Shown: piece after piece, positions 19,501 to 27,040 of the stretch
How the letters are laid out: each line of letters opens with the position of its first letter
How positions within the stretch are numbered: position 1 is the stretch's first letter
Origin: Notospermus geniculatus
Taxonomy: Eukaryota; Nemertea; Pilidiophora; Heteronemertea; Lineidae
Direction: 5' to 3'
NCBI GenBank assembly: GCA_002633025.1
Contig: NMRB01000933.1
Span: forward strand, 73,142-137,141
Length of the DNA: 64,000 nt
Translations under genes and position numbers: made by a program
Notes under the pieces: generated by a model
The model's database searches: none
The model's input: the letters and a program-made list of their open reading frames with translations, nothing else
Told to the model about the DNA's origin: nothing

Positions 19501-20428
19501 AATTTTTATGGGTTCGGTTTTTTTTGGTCACCCTGTACGTGTATCATCTTGTATCACCATCTAATTCACAGCGGATAAAACCCCGCGGCAGGGATTTGTG
19601 GGACTGCAATCATTGCGACTGACTTCATCTCAGGATTCATGGCATCCTTGTGAGTATGATGTAGAGACACAAGCACCAGTCTCTTAGGGAGGTTGTGGGG
19701 TATGTAAAAAAACTAGATTTTGGTACTGGCGCCAGTGACTGACTGAAAACGTACAGAAGGAACTGTCCAGAATGTAGGCTACACGTACACATTACATCAT
19801 GTATACATGACGTTGGCCTATACTTTCCATTTTACTTTCTAGATTCTACTGCTTATTATGGTTTTGGGATACTTTCAAACATGTTATTTTCCATCCTGAT
19901 TATTTGTGCGGCTGTCTACGGTCTGTGGAGAATTCGAAGGTCAGTGTCGATCTGTTACAGCGAATTTTATATAACAAAAACAGGCAACAGTTACAGGACT
20001 GGCAAAGGGACAAGTAGGCCTGAATAAAATGTCATTTCCCATTGCACCAATATGAGGTGGTTGCTTCATGAACGTTGTTTGCACTGTGCCGTCTCCACTT
20101 TACAGACAAAAGTGTCTACACAGGCCTTTAACGCCTACACACAATACAATTTTTCGTCCAATTTTTTTTGGGAAATTCGCATCCCGGGCCTATTGTGACT
20201 TCAGTGTATAAACCCGCATGCAGGCCTTTATTGAGCATATTCAGAAAATTGGATGAAAAATTGGATCGTGTGTATAGGCGTTTAGACATACTCATGACTA
20301 ATTTATTCTCTATTTCCATTTACAGGAAGAGGAGACTGTGTGGTTCACATGGTTCTGGGCAACAATCGTCCTGCAATGAAAAATCTTCATTCATATCTGA
20401 GAGTGATCAGGAGAGCCAAATATCATAA
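4382..20428 (+). CDS. CUB-sushi single-pass membrane receptor (3' part, exons joined by phase)
   Basis: I join nine exons by splice signals and phase: 4382-4512, 4783-4897, 7264-7392, 8389-8565, 9999-10175, 11753-11929, 13234-13410, 19843-19939 and 20326-20428. Entering in phase 1, the frame stays open for 427 residues to TAA. The order is one CUB domain with four canonical cysteines, four sushi (CCP) domains, a hydrophobic helix followed by a basic stop-transfer (WRIRRKRR), and a cytoplasmic tail of about 38 residues rich in Ser/Gln with no tyrosine. CUB and sushi domains are extracellular binding modules of complement, adhesion and clearance receptors; the ligand here is unknown. The signal peptide and any further N-terminal domains are missing, upstream or outside the window. 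Additional exons in the large introns cannot be excluded, and transcripts could skip sushi exons freely because all are phase 1-1. Confidence 0.85.
4783..4897 (+). CDS. CUB exon 2
   Basis: This exon runs from TTTTTTCCAG to GTACGT. It reads IIRVNFNNPFRIEGDDNCRYDSIS, then LFEEGPVTSPSGRIG. It contains the calcium-site-like D-x-C-x-Y-D segment and the third CUB cysteine. It joins exon 1 in phase 0 and leaves one base (phase 1) for the next exon. Confidence 0.85.
4935..6752 (-). repeat. Dispersed AGCTCACC-type repeat, inverted arm
   Basis: This is the reverse orientation of the 3440-4290 family. Repeated modules carry CCACCTGGCGGCCATATTGGA and TCATAGGTCATCTGACCTA, and it ends at 6727-6752 with CCCACGGGTGAGCTAAAAA, the complement of the AGCTCACC end. 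It is interrupted by the TTA-flanked element at 5335-5904. Confidence 0.7.
5335..5904. mobile_element. PIF/Harbinger-like MITE
   Basis: Inverted ends AGCCTGGCGCAGATCGACC (about 50 bp long) are flanked on both sides by TTA (5332-5334 and 5905-5907), the 3-bp target duplication typical of PIF/Harbinger elements. It is nested inside the inverted arm of the AGCTCACC-type repeat, whose sequence resumes on each side. The interior is GCAACTG-rich and itself repetitive, with no transposase. Confidence 0.7.
7264..7392 (+). CDS. CUB exon 3
   Basis: After the TTTCCGTAG acceptor, the exon completes a split glycine and reads GVYCGVSRPGNISTTGNQL, then VVIFKTDSSVVHKGFSLDW, the C-terminal CUB strands with the fourth cysteine and the conserved F-x-T-D-x-S-x-x-x-x-G-F signature. 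The donor is GTAAGT in phase 1, matching the following sushi exon. Just downstream (7403-7420) is the remnant of a TTAAAGGAGCACGG repeat end. Confidence 0.85.
7497..7880. repeat. Inverted-repeat element in intron
   Basis: The ends GGTTTRCATTATCAACAAAT are inverted copies about 45 bp long (7497-7540 and 7838-7880). The interior has many GTTGATCAACAG-like palindromic words. It is a non-coding MITE-like element lying between CUB exon 3 and sushi exon 1. Confidence 0.65.
8389..8565 (+). CDS. Sushi (CCP) exon 1 of array
   Basis: A 177-bp phase 1-1 exon between TTTCTTCAG and GTAAGG. It encodes one sushi domain: CGDLG…NGRV…VGSNATFICNEGFKLVGE…QCLSQGKWSGDIPKC, with four cysteines in the 1-3/2-4 pattern and the conserved tryptophan before the last cysteine. 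Sushi exons are typically symmetrical like this, so duplication keeps the frame. Confidence 0.9.
8654..8722 (+). pseudogene. Truncated second sushi exon (unit 1)
   Basis: After a TTCCCTAG acceptor the sequence reads VRCGDPGLWTNGKVSAAKQ and then hits a stop in the first 23 codons; only the first cysteine is kept. The same truncated exon recurs at 10548 and 12005, so the break preceded the tandem amplification. Confidence 0.75.
8806..9270 (+). repeat. AGCTCACC-type repeat, unit 1
   Basis: Begins TTTTTAGCTCACCTGG, continues with a GTCGTC-rich tract, then the GGTCAGATGACC and CACCAGGTGG phrases of the family. The element is part of the duplicated unit, with copies at 10697 and 12157. Confidence 0.7.
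9999..10175 (+). CDS. Sushi (CCP) exon 2 of array
   Basis: Identical in protein to the 8389-8565 exon and differing at a single silent base. It has the same acceptor, donor and 1-1 phase, so it is a very recent duplicate. Confidence 0.9.
10190..10477. mobile_element. TTAA-site MITE (piggyBac-like) in sushi unit 2
   Basis: Inverted ends AAAGGACCACAGTATTGC and GCAATACAGTGGTCCTTT. The unoccupied site survives in unit 1 as GTGACAGTC-TTAA-TACTC. Here the right side keeps TTAA and the left has mutated to TGAA. The end sequence matches the TTAA elements at 46355, 49182 and 53834. TTAA target duplication is the hallmark of piggyBac-type elements; no transposase is present. Confidence 0.8.
10548..10612 (+). 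pseudogene. Truncated second sushi exon (unit 2)
   Basis: Copy of the 8654 remnant, reading VRCGDPGLWTNGEVSAAKQ before the break. Confidence 0.7.
10697..11270 (+). repeat. AGCTCACC-type repeat, unit 2
   Basis: Same start and internal phrases as 8806-9270. Downstream (11300-11590) lies a segment with GACGTCATTGTGACGTCATC that is shared with unit 3 (12765-13060). Confidence 0.65.
11753..11929 (+). CDS. Sushi (CCP) exon 3 of array
   Basis: A 177-bp phase 1-1 exon. It differs from copies 1/2 at several residues (NGKV, VGSEATFTCNEGF, GERGRWCLYKGKW) but keeps all four cysteines and the tryptophan. Confidence 0.9.
12005..12072 (+). pseudogene. Truncated second sushi exon (unit 3)
   Basis: Third copy of the remnant exon, again reading VRCGDPGLWTNGEVSAAKQ and broken at the same place. 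Confidence 0.7.
12157..12740 (+). repeat. AGCTCACC-type repeat, unit 3
   Basis: Third copy within the tandem array, nearly identical to 10697-11270. Confidence 0.65.
13234..13410 (+). CDS. Sushi (CCP) exon 4 of array
   Basis: A 177-bp phase 1-1 exon. It differs from exon 3 by three bases, two of them changing residues (G to R in GERRRWC, K to I before the last cysteine). The intron after it is interrupted almost at once by an AGCTCACC-type repeat at 13436. Confidence 0.9.
13436..13757 (+). repeat. AGCTCACC-type repeat, truncated
   Basis: Begins TTTTTAGCTCACCCGTGAGC, a self-complementary end, and breaks at 13757 where the minisatellite palindrome begins. Confidence 0.65.
13765..14630. mobile_element. 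Palindrome with minisatellite arms
   Basis: The left arm (13765-13914) is about ten tandem copies of GGTAAAAAAGGCACT with small variants. The right arm (14465-14630) is the same array inverted, including the same interrupting variant (AAAAATCACCGGGTAGG). About 550 bp of unrelated DNA lies between. Long open frames here (all KKGTG or CLFYQ) are repeat artefacts. It may be a foldback element with repeat-built arms. Confidence 0.7.
14182..14400 (-). pseudogene. Possible SOCS-box-like coding fragment
   Basis: On the minus strand an open stretch reads PSWSDIEGICKFAFSGSF and further on SSNDIQELALPLELG, reminiscent of the SOCS-box pattern (L-x-x-L-C-R-x-x-I … I-x-x-L-P-L-P). An ankyrin exon lies just upstream on the same strand, which would fit an ankyrin-SOCS (ASB) gene remnant. 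Splice borders are not convincing and the match is weak. Confidence 0.25.
14660..14758 (-). CDS. Single ankyrin-repeat exon
   Basis: On the minus strand, a TTTTAG acceptor and a GTAGCC donor bound exactly 99 bp, 33 codons in phase 0-0. It reads VGDSPLHCAARKGYWRVARQ, then LLENGANANVPNQ, a complete canonical ankyrin repeat (G-x-x-P-L-H-x-A-A … L-L-x-x-G-A-x-x-N). Ankyrin repeats are protein-binding modules, often one per exon. No neighbouring ankyrin exon was found, so this is an isolated exon of a gene with long introns nested in the receptor intron, or a relic. Confidence 0.7.
15010..15430 (-). repeat. AGCTCACC-type repeat fragment, inverted
   Basis: Carries GGCGTTACCTGAAAATCATC and AATATGGCCACCAGGTGGCG phrases complementary to those of 5000-6300. 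Only the internal modules remain. Confidence 0.6.
16085..17338 (+). repeat. 99-bp satellite array with one detached unit
   Basis: Units of 99-100 bp begin near 16817, 16917, 17016, 17116, 17215 and 17314 (marker GGCTCAACTGG), each containing TTTAAGTAGGTCACTAGGTC and CAAACCTACACTTCATTACC. A diverged unit sits apart at about 16085-16190. No coding potential. Confidence 0.8.
17932..18141 (+). pseudogene. GIY-YIG-domain C-terminus of a Penelope-like element
   Basis: The frame reads LYAHFKLPGHSVTDVLFTIL, then ETCPDETTLLQTESKWMWTL, KTITPSGLN and a stop. This matches my recollection of the C-terminal end of Penelope-like retroelement proteins, whose GIY-YIG endonuclease ends in H-F … G-H-S … E-x-x-W-x-x-x-L-x-T-x-x-P-x-G-L-N. 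No reverse transcriptase precedes it, so the copy is 5'-truncated. Confidence 0.65.
18142..18769 (+). mobile_element. Penelope-like element 3' end with terminal-repeat motif
   Basis: The 3' region after the GIY-YIG frame ends with a segment (18678-18769) that recurs almost exactly at 59522-59614. It contains a perfect hairpin, GACCCC-GGTT-GGGGTC, followed by GAAAA. A similar site at 43138-43190 reads CTGAGGA, stem, GAAA, which resembles the hammerhead-ribozyme cores described for Penelope terminal repeats. The core here (CTTGAAAAA) is degenerate. Confidence 0.55.
18770..19842. other. Non-coding intron sequence
   Basis: Repeat fragments (a CCCTTCGTCGTTAATGGTCC copy near 18930 also found at 17895) and AT-rich sequence. 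No exon was recognised on either strand before the transmembrane exon. Confidence 0.4.
19843..19939 (+). CDS. Transmembrane exon of the CUB-sushi receptor
   Basis: An exon of 97 bp between TTACTTTCTAG and GTCAGT. It takes the phase-1 base from the last sushi exon and reads STAYYGFGILSNMLFSILII, then CAAVYGLWRIR: a hydrophobic helix of about 20 residues ending in aromatic and basic stop-transfer residues. It leaves two bases for the tail exon. Phase agreement on both sides is the main support. Confidence 0.8.
20127..20286. repeat. Hairpin MITE in last intron
   Basis: AACGCCTACACACAATACAA (left) and its inverted copy at 20243-20284 flank about 70 bp. It lies between the transmembrane exon and the tail exon, ending about 40 bp before the acceptor. 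Confidence 0.6.
20326..20428 (+). CDS. Cytoplasmic tail exon of the CUB-sushi receptor
   Basis: After TTTCCATTTACAG, one base completes AGG and the exon reads KRRLCGSHGSGQQSSCNEKS, then SFISESDQESQIS and TAA. The tail is short, basic near the membrane and Ser-rich, with no ITAM/ITIM or other tyrosine motif. Confidence 0.75.
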
Positions 20429-21172
20429 ACGGGAGCAGGGCAAACGACTCCACGGTGACACACTGCATACACAAACTGAGGGCATACCTAGATGCATAGG
20501 CGGGGTATCTACACATGCGCATACCCCACGCAGCGTTAAAATTTTTTGATACTTGGACGAAATTTTAACACTGCCAGTAACGCTAGATCGAAATCTTGAA
20601 ATTCTTGACGTCATCGTCGGTGGGGCCGCCATCTTTTTGGTCTTCAAGTGACGCAAACTTCTTTTTCAAAATGTTATTATTTGCAAAAAATGATATTTAT
20701 CTTGTCAAAAATGAAACAGAATAATTAACTTTGTTATGAATGAATGAATGAATAAACTTTATTTTCATCGGTATGTGGAGATACATAAGAACATGAGCTT
20801 TGAAGCTCTTTCACCGATATCGAACATGAAGATATACATGTAACATAAAACAAATTGAGATATTGAACATAAGTATAAAATAGATTAAAAAGATATCACA
20901 TAAGAATTGGATATCACAGTGAAGTTGGAAGCTTGTAGCACAAAATAAGATAGATAGAGAAGAAAAGGGGAATATACATGTAGATAAAAATAAATAGATA
21001 GAAGACATGAGATCTGTCTCTTGTAGCATGAGTTCTGATATTGAGGTAGACCTTGTGGAAAGTACATGTACGACATGTATTAATACGTGCTTAAGGACAC
21101 ATAGAAGACATATTATGATGTACAGGTGATACATGTAGCATCAGGAATTAAGAATCTTTACACATGGCACAT

Positions 21173-21684
21173 TAGTCTCGTGCCACCAGACTCTGCAATT
21201 TTCAATTTTAGAGTCTGGTCCGGATGGTACCTTTTTCTTGTAAAATCCATCATGGCGGACAATCTACCGCCGATGACGTAGAACACAATGCACAATCAAA
21301 GCAAAAAGCATTCAGCGTGCGAGTAAAACTGCAGTATTAGTACCCCTTGCTGTTAGGCCTACTGTACTTTTTATAGCATAATTCCCTCCCCAATCGAAAA
21401 AATATAAATATACTTGCCTGAAATTCCAATGAAAGACACTATAAATTGACTTGACAACACAAATTGAGGCGATTCACCTCACTAATTTTCACGCTTCAAG
21501 TTCTCTGGGCACCGCCATTACTCCCCTGCAGCCTACGTCACCAAATTTTGAAACTAGCCAATCAGCGAAGCTGACCTCATTTCAAATCATCGAAATGAGG
21601 TCGATCAATGAGAATTGCGTTCCGTGCCAGACCCTCGGTCTAACGACCTCGGAGTATGACCGAGGGGCTGGTTGCGCGAGACTA
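21173..21684. mobile_element. DNA element with 9-bp target duplication inside the retrotransposon
   Basis: Ends TAGTCTCG … CGAGACTA are inverted, with further complementary bases inward (GTGCCACCAG / CTGGTTGCG). Both sides carry ATGGCACAT (21164-21172 and 21685-21693). An 8-9 bp duplication suggests a hAT- or Mutator-like non-autonomous element. It is younger than the retrotransposon it splits. Confidence 0.75.
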
Positions 21685-22401
21685 ATGGCACATCTACACT
21701 TTTCTCCCTCCCAAATCTTTATTAATTTCTTGAAGAGGGAATAATTTTTCGCCTCCCTGATCTCGTTGGGTAGATTGTTCCAAATTTTGGTTCCATGGTA
21801 ACTGAAGCTGTTCTTTCCATATTTGATACTTTCAAAAGTGGGGAGTTTTGCGTGTTCCTCACGTAAGTAGTGGGGGTTTTCTTAATTTTGATAAGGTCTG
21901 ATAAATATGTAGGACTTTGCCCTAATATAATTTTGTACACTTCTGTGGCAATGATTCTCTGTCTGCTTAAATGGAGGGAGACAGAATTGTCTCGCTCCAG
22001 AAGCTGTTCATAGGTACTAGTGTAATCCTTATATACTAATCTAAGGGCTCTATAATTTAATCTTTCTAATTTCTTGGTACATGTATTTGATACACTACAA
22101 AAATGCCAAATGATTGGGCAGAAATTAAAATTTGACTGAATAAAACTGTTTTATATAACCATACGGCAACCAATGGGGAGATATCTCCCAATACGCTTTA
22201 AAACATTGATCTGACGACCTATTTTCTTTGACATGATTGCTATGTGAGCGTCAAAATTAGGTTGGTAATCGATTGTGACGCGTAACAATTTAACATCATC
22301 TGTACATGTGATTTCTGCGCCTTGGATGCTGAAGGTAGGCTTTTTGGCGTGGGTTTTTTCCCCACAGCCAGGCCCTGGAACTTGTTTGGATTGGCCTCCA
22401 T

Positions 22402-23276
22402 CTAATTGATGGAGAACCAATCCACCAAAGCACTACCTTCAGCCTCCAAGGTGCATTTCATAGTCATGAAGTTCTTATGTGAATAGGAGATAGTATTGTC
22501 GTCTGCATAATTATAAAGCTTTGTATCATGTATAAAATGGAAAATGTCGTTAATAAAGATGTTAAAAAGTACTGGTCCAGTAATTGATCCTTGTGGGACC
22601 CCTTTAATCAAAGGGAGGAATTTGCTCTGAGCATTACCAATTTTTACACATTGTACACGTTCTGACAAGTAACTTCTGAGTAATGAGACAGCCGAGTCCG
22701 ATACGTTGTAAGTCCTCAGCTTCTCCAATAATAGATTATGTGGTAGGCAGTCGAAGGCCTTCGACAGGTCCATCAAGATGGCCCCAACGAAACGGCCACA
22801 ATCCAGCGATCTCCTCCAGTCCTCAGTAAGCGCCTGCAGGGCCATTTGGCAGCTGTAGCCCCTGCGATACGCAGATAGAAGAGGATGGAAGTGACCGCTG
22901 AAGTGCCCATTCAGTGGTCCACCATGGCCCTCTCGAAGACCTTCGACCTGATCTGTAATACACTTACTGGCCGGTAGTTTTTCTTCTGAAGAGAGTCATC
23001 TTTCTTATACACCGGAGTTACTCTTGCCCGTTTGAGTTCTGTCGGGAAAGTACAGGACTCAAACATCTGATTTACAATCTTAGTTAAATGGGGTAAATAG
23101 GCTGGCTTGATAATTTTAAGAATTTTGGCAGAGATGCCGTCTAGGCCAGTTGCTTTCTTGTTATTAATAGATAAAACATATTTATCCACTTGATTTACGG
23201 ATACGGGTTTGAAGACGAACGAAGTGGCCTCCGACCCGTTTTCTCTTATTTTTTGAACACTGGGGTGTGATATCAC
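22402..23276 (-). pseudogene. Reverse transcriptase domain of the retrotransposon
   Basis: Two frames cover the RT. The first (23276-22911) has NNKKATGLDGISAKIL, ARVTPVYKK and YRPVSVLQ, finger motifs. The second (22845-22402) has ILMDLSKAFDCLPH (palm motif A), GVPQGSITGPVLF (motif B) and YNYADDNT (catalytic YADD). The catalytic residues are kept; the frame between the halves is broken. Confidence 0.85.
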
Positions 23277-23382
23277 CTCTTCATCAGTGAGGAGTTTCTA
23301 CCAATATCTTTGGCAACTTTCGAGAAGTGCTCATTAAAGATATCAGTAACCGCTGTCGGGTCGGAGACCACTTGTCCGTCTT

Positions 23383-24310
23383 CTAACAAACATATATTTC
23401 CTGGCCATGATTTGTGCCCCTACTCAAAAAAGGCTTGATGGTGGGCCAAAAGTCCCGCGATTTTGGTCCACCAGCACATCGTTCGTAGAAATAGTTCCTT
23501 ATCGCTGCCCTCTTTAACTTGGTCACTTTGTTCCGCTGCACTCGGAATCTTTCAAAGTTCCTTTTCGAACGATACTTTTCAAAAGTCCGCCGAAGATTTC
23601 TTTTATAGTTTATTTCACGTCTCAATTTGCCGTTCATGAAAGGTGACTTGTTTCTTTTCGGTTTGCCCTCCTTAAAAGGGATATGCTCGTTGACAATTCC
23701 GGTGAGCAGAGTATCCTGCGCCCAGCACATGTCGTCAATGTCGTCGAAAATGTTGGCTACGTGCAGTGGTGCCCGTTCTATGTCATTGACAAGCTCGTTC
23801 TCGTCCAGGCTTTTGAAGCTCCGGTACTGGGTAGTACCTTTAGGTGCTGCCGCCTGCTGCAACTTCGTCACACATAACACCATTCGGTGCACGTCACACA
23901 GGCCCGTTTCAAGAACTGTCGACTTGTTGAAAGACCTGGGCCTGTTCGTGAGAATTACGTCCACAAGTGAAGGATCACAATTTTTTGTAAAGCACGTGGG
24001 TTCATTTATTAGGTTATGGAGATCAAAAAAATATCACATAACCCCATGAGCGTAGCACATTTCTCCTTGCACAACATGTCGAAGTTTAAATCCCCAAGGA
24101 GAAGTACATTGTCGTATCTGCAGAAAGCAGTGTCGAAAGATTTCGTAAAACTGTCTGAAAAAACGTTCGGTTTCTGTGATGGTGGCCTATAAATGGCCGA
24201 CAGTAGCCATTTTTGCCATCTAGCTGTAATTCCAGGTTAATCGCCTCAACTCCTTGAGGTTCCGTATCCTTGATCCGCCGAGATGGGATATCACTGCGTA
24301 CATACACCAT
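23383..24310 (-). pseudogene. Endonuclease C-terminal part and linker of the retrotransposon
   Basis: The frame 24310-24086 continues the endonuclease after a frameshift. The frame 23964-23383 begins DVILTNRPRSFNKSTVLETG, then LCDVHR where active APE-type endonucleases have S-D-H, so the catalytic histidine motif is altered. A basic linker (KLRREINYKRNLRR) leads towards the RT. Confidence 0.7.
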
Positions 24311-25119
24311 GATTCCCCTCCCTTCCTGTCTCGTTCATTCCGGAATAGTCGATACCCGTTTACACTAAAGATAGCATCAGAGTACGAGTCGTCTATCTTG
24401 GATTCACCGATAATAAGAATATCCACCAACGTACGGTGAAGCATGTCCGTAACCATGACATACTTCGTCTTCATGCTGTTTATGTTCAGGTGAGCAGCAA
24501 TGATGTTTTTGGGATTTTTCTTACGTAACTGGACCAGTTCGTCCAGATAGGTTTCACCTCCGTCGTCTGCAAGTGACTCATGCTCCGGTGAAGGGGCACA
24601 CTTGGGGCAAACGAACTCGAGGGATTCGTTTTCTTGGTAAGTCTGGTATGTTTTGAGGTCCATTCCAATACATCGGCAGTGGTGCCAGACATCACATTTA
24701 TCGCATTGAATTCCTTTCTGGTTAGGACGCACAGACTTAGAACATGCACCACAGGGATAGGTGACACGTCGAGGGCCAGGATTGACCTCCAAGTCACCAG
24801 ATAAAAGGATTGTCAGCACTAGGAAAAGTTTTTCTGCTTTGACCGGGCGCCGCCATGTTTGTTTTCTACGCACATTCCGTGTGCATGGTGGGCCAGTAAC
24901 ATGGGACGAGGTTGGTGTTCCTGCATTGCAGAAATTTCGTAAAACAACGTCAAGTTTCACCCACCTCAGGTAGGTTTCTTCCTCGGGTACCGTCAAATAC
25001 GTGTCTTGGTTGCTTGGTCTTTCGTTTACGACTGCTCTCTTGTCGAAGCGAATAATATTGCCGCCTAAAAAAGCATAAAAGAGCAGAGCAGTCGAACATC
25101 CGACCAAGCCGGTCGCCAT
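24220..25119 (-). CDS. Retrotransposon N-terminal ORF: 2A-like motif, PHD finger, APE endonuclease start
   Basis: 299 codons. Residues about 98-108 are hydrophobic and run into SGDLEVNPGP (109-116 being DLEVNPGP), close to the 2A consensus D-V/I-E-x-N-P-G-P. A PHD finger follows, with a Cys4-His-Cys3 pattern (C-GA-C … C-DK-C … H-HR-C … C-PK-C). The endonuclease start reads IIAAHLNINSMKTKY and DILIIGESKIDDSYSDAIFS, with the catalytic glutamate. It is frameshifted after …DRKGGE. 2A-like sequences are known in CR1/L2-type elements, where they can cause ribosome skipping or act as signal sequences; activity here is untested. Confidence 0.8.
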   Translation of the reverse strand: MATGLVGCSTALLFYAFLGGNIIRFDKRAVVNERPSNQDTYLTVPEEETYLRWVKLDVVLRNFCNAGTPTSSHVTGPPCTRNVRRKQTWRRPVKAEKLFLVLTILLSGDLEVNPGPRRVTYPCGACSKSVRPNQKGIQCDKCDVWHHCRCIGMDLKTYQTYQENESLEFVCPKCAPSPEHESLADDGGETYLDELVQLRKKNPKNIIAAHLNINSMKTKYVMVTDMLHRTLVDILIIGESKIDDSYSDAIFSVNGYRLFRNERDRKGGESWCMYAVISHLGGSRIRNLKELRRLTWNYS

Positions 25120-25299
25120 CTTGATTACTTTATATTTACTCTACCGATGTTTGTATTTACTCCTTGAACACCTATCTATAACAGATCTATATTGTACATG
25201 TAAGCGTAGAAAATGACGTGATGGGGTAACCACTATAGAAACAGAAGAATTTCTACAGTTCGCTCCACGCGCGCACTACTTTTCAAGATGGAAACCTAC

Positions 25300-25866
25300 C
25301 GTCGATACTCACCGTGGAGAATCGCCAGCGCATTAGCCGAGTTTCTCAGGTGGCAGCACTGTGATCCGAGTCAAACATGGCGGCTGTGTCACATACTGAT
25401 GTGTGTGTTGCCAAATAAAAAGCGAAAGATGGAGAGCTTCGGTCGAGGTGAGCGAGTTTAAGTAAATTCGAGGATAATCTAGTGATAATTTGCAATGGAA
25501 CAAGCCGAAATATAGGTGCTGAAGGAGTGTTGTTTCTTTGTTTGAAGTGGAAATGTTCGTAGTGTTAGGCCGATTGTTTCATTGACTGCAGTGACACTTC
25601 CCGTCACTTGAACTTTTCCACTTCAAATGTAAAATCGACAACGTAATTCCAATTAAGGAAGCTTTAGATTAATAGACGATAAACTGGAGGTCATCCTCGG
25701 CATAGTCTAAGTGTGTATACCTTTCATCTTCGGTACATTTGCTCCCCGCTTTGGAGTTGACATCTTCAACATTTGTGACACAGCCGCCATGTTCCGACTC
25801 GGATCACAGTGCTGCCACCTGAGAAACTCGGCTAATGCGCTGGCGATTCTCCACGGTGATACTAGT
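25300..25866. mobile_element. Inverted-repeat element with inward-facing ATG-bearing arms
   Basis: About 95-bp arms (25302-25400 and 25773-25862) are inverted copies containing GAGAATCGCCAGCGCATTAG and, at the inner end, AACATGGCGGCTGTGTCACA. Each arm therefore ends with the same ATG-GCG-GCT-GTG-TCA start. On the minus strand the frame continues MAAVSQMLKMSTPKRGANVP, then KMKG with a GTATAC donor, like a first coding exon. On the plus strand it stops after MAAVSHTDVCVAK. It may derive from a captured promoter and first exon. A degenerate relative sits at 27041-27090. Confidence 0.5.
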
Positions 25867-26399
25867 GGTGATATCCTTGCCCAGATATCGCCAGCTAGCG
25901 TCCTGTTTGATCGAGGCGCAGTGTGAGTCAATAGGGAGTTGCTTTTTTGAGCTGGCTTATGTTGTAGGCAGATAATTTATAATCCTCTCTTATCTATTTT
26001 TGGTTGTACATGTGTATATTAAAACACTGTGATATGGCGAACATTAATAAACGCACTGGCATTGCTATGGATTCATCACAACGTGGGAAAACACTCGGGT
26101 TTATCGCGCAGGTGTCATGACTGCTTGCATTCGGAACACCTCGGGTCTTTCCGTCATTCTTCGGGAAAGCCCCTCGGATGTCATACAGTCATTCGTGGAG
26201 CGATTCTGTACGTGATCACGACCAGAATTGTTAGGCTGCCGCATCACTCATGACAAGTAGCCACCTCCGCGAACAAAATATAACACCTGCAAACCCTGTC
26301 CGTCTGAAGGCGTGTTCATCGCTCAAATATCAATTAATTCGCATATTGATACGCTGTATGTAAACATGAAAGTGGCACTTCAGCAATGTGGTTAATTAT

Positions 26400-26453
26400 G
26401 GTTCCCAGATGTTAAGATCGGGAACCATATTGTTTTTGGTCTTGGTGTCTGTC

Positions 26454-26484
<31 letters not shown>

Positions 26485-26820
26485 CTGTATGTGTATGTGT
26501 GTGAACTTGTTTTCACCGACTTCCGGGGACATTTGTCTGAATTTAGTCTCACAACCGGGGACTTTGGAAGAGTGGGGACGTCCGCGGTCGTAGAACCCGC
26601 CAGCGGGGACCTCCCAGCCTCAGGAGTACCCTGTTGGTATATTAAGCAAAACGCAAAATCGTCCTCAGACAGTCGGTAGTCTGCAAATTGTCCCCAGTGA
26701 GTCGGTTAAAATTTCATTCCGTCCCCAGTCAATTGATAAAGGACCCAACTTGTGCGTCCCCAGTCAGTCGATTAAAATATCACGAGTCCCCAGAAGTAAC
26801 ACGTTACAAGTATGTGTGTG
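26400..26820. repeat. GT microsatellite and degenerate GTCCCCAGTCAGTCG repeats
   Basis: A (GT)n tract at 26455-26482 and another running into the gap at 26812-26825. Between them are four diverged copies of GTCCCCAGTSAGTCGRTTAA (26690-26800). No coding sequence. Confidence 0.7.
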
Positions 26821-26825
26821 TGTGT

Positions 26826-27040
26826 NNNNNNNNNNNNNNNNNNNNNNNNNNNNNNNNNNNNNNNNNNNNNNNNNNNNNNNNNNNNNNNNNNNNNNNNNNN
26901 NNNNNNNNNNNNNNNNNNNNNNNNNNNNNNNNNNNNNNNNNNNNNNNNNNNNNNNNNNNNNNNNNNNNNNNNNNNNNNNNNNNNNNNNNNNNNNNNNNNN
27001 NNNNNNNNNNNNNNNNNNNNNNNNNNNNNNNNNNNNNNNN
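26826..27040. other. Assembly gap (215 N)
   Basis: Undetermined bases next to a GT microsatellite. Open frames across it are meaningless. Confidence 0.99.

Larger units (their letters stand above)
20735..25119 (-). mobile_element. Degenerate CR1/L2-type non-LTR retrotransposon
   Basis: Running on the minus strand: a first frame with hydrophobic segments, a 2A-like motif, a PHD finger and the endonuclease N-terminus (25119-24220), then endonuclease remainder and linker (24310-24086, 23964-23383), reverse transcriptase (23276-22911, 22845-22402) and a C-terminal piece (22420-22151). The 3' end is a TTCATTCATTCATTC microsatellite tail at 20735-20755. Frames are broken by several frameshifts or stops, and a 512-bp DNA element interrupts the 3' part, so the copy is dead. 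Clade placement is by motif style. Confidence 0.85.

Noticed and set aside
24220-25119. Viral origin for the 2A-like motif
   Set aside because: The motif is followed by a PHD finger, APE endonuclease and YADD reverse transcriptase, all typical of a non-LTR retrotransposon.
22151-25119. Intact, active retrotransposon
   Set aside because: Several frameshifts, an altered S-D-H endonuclease motif and a nested insertion show it is dead.
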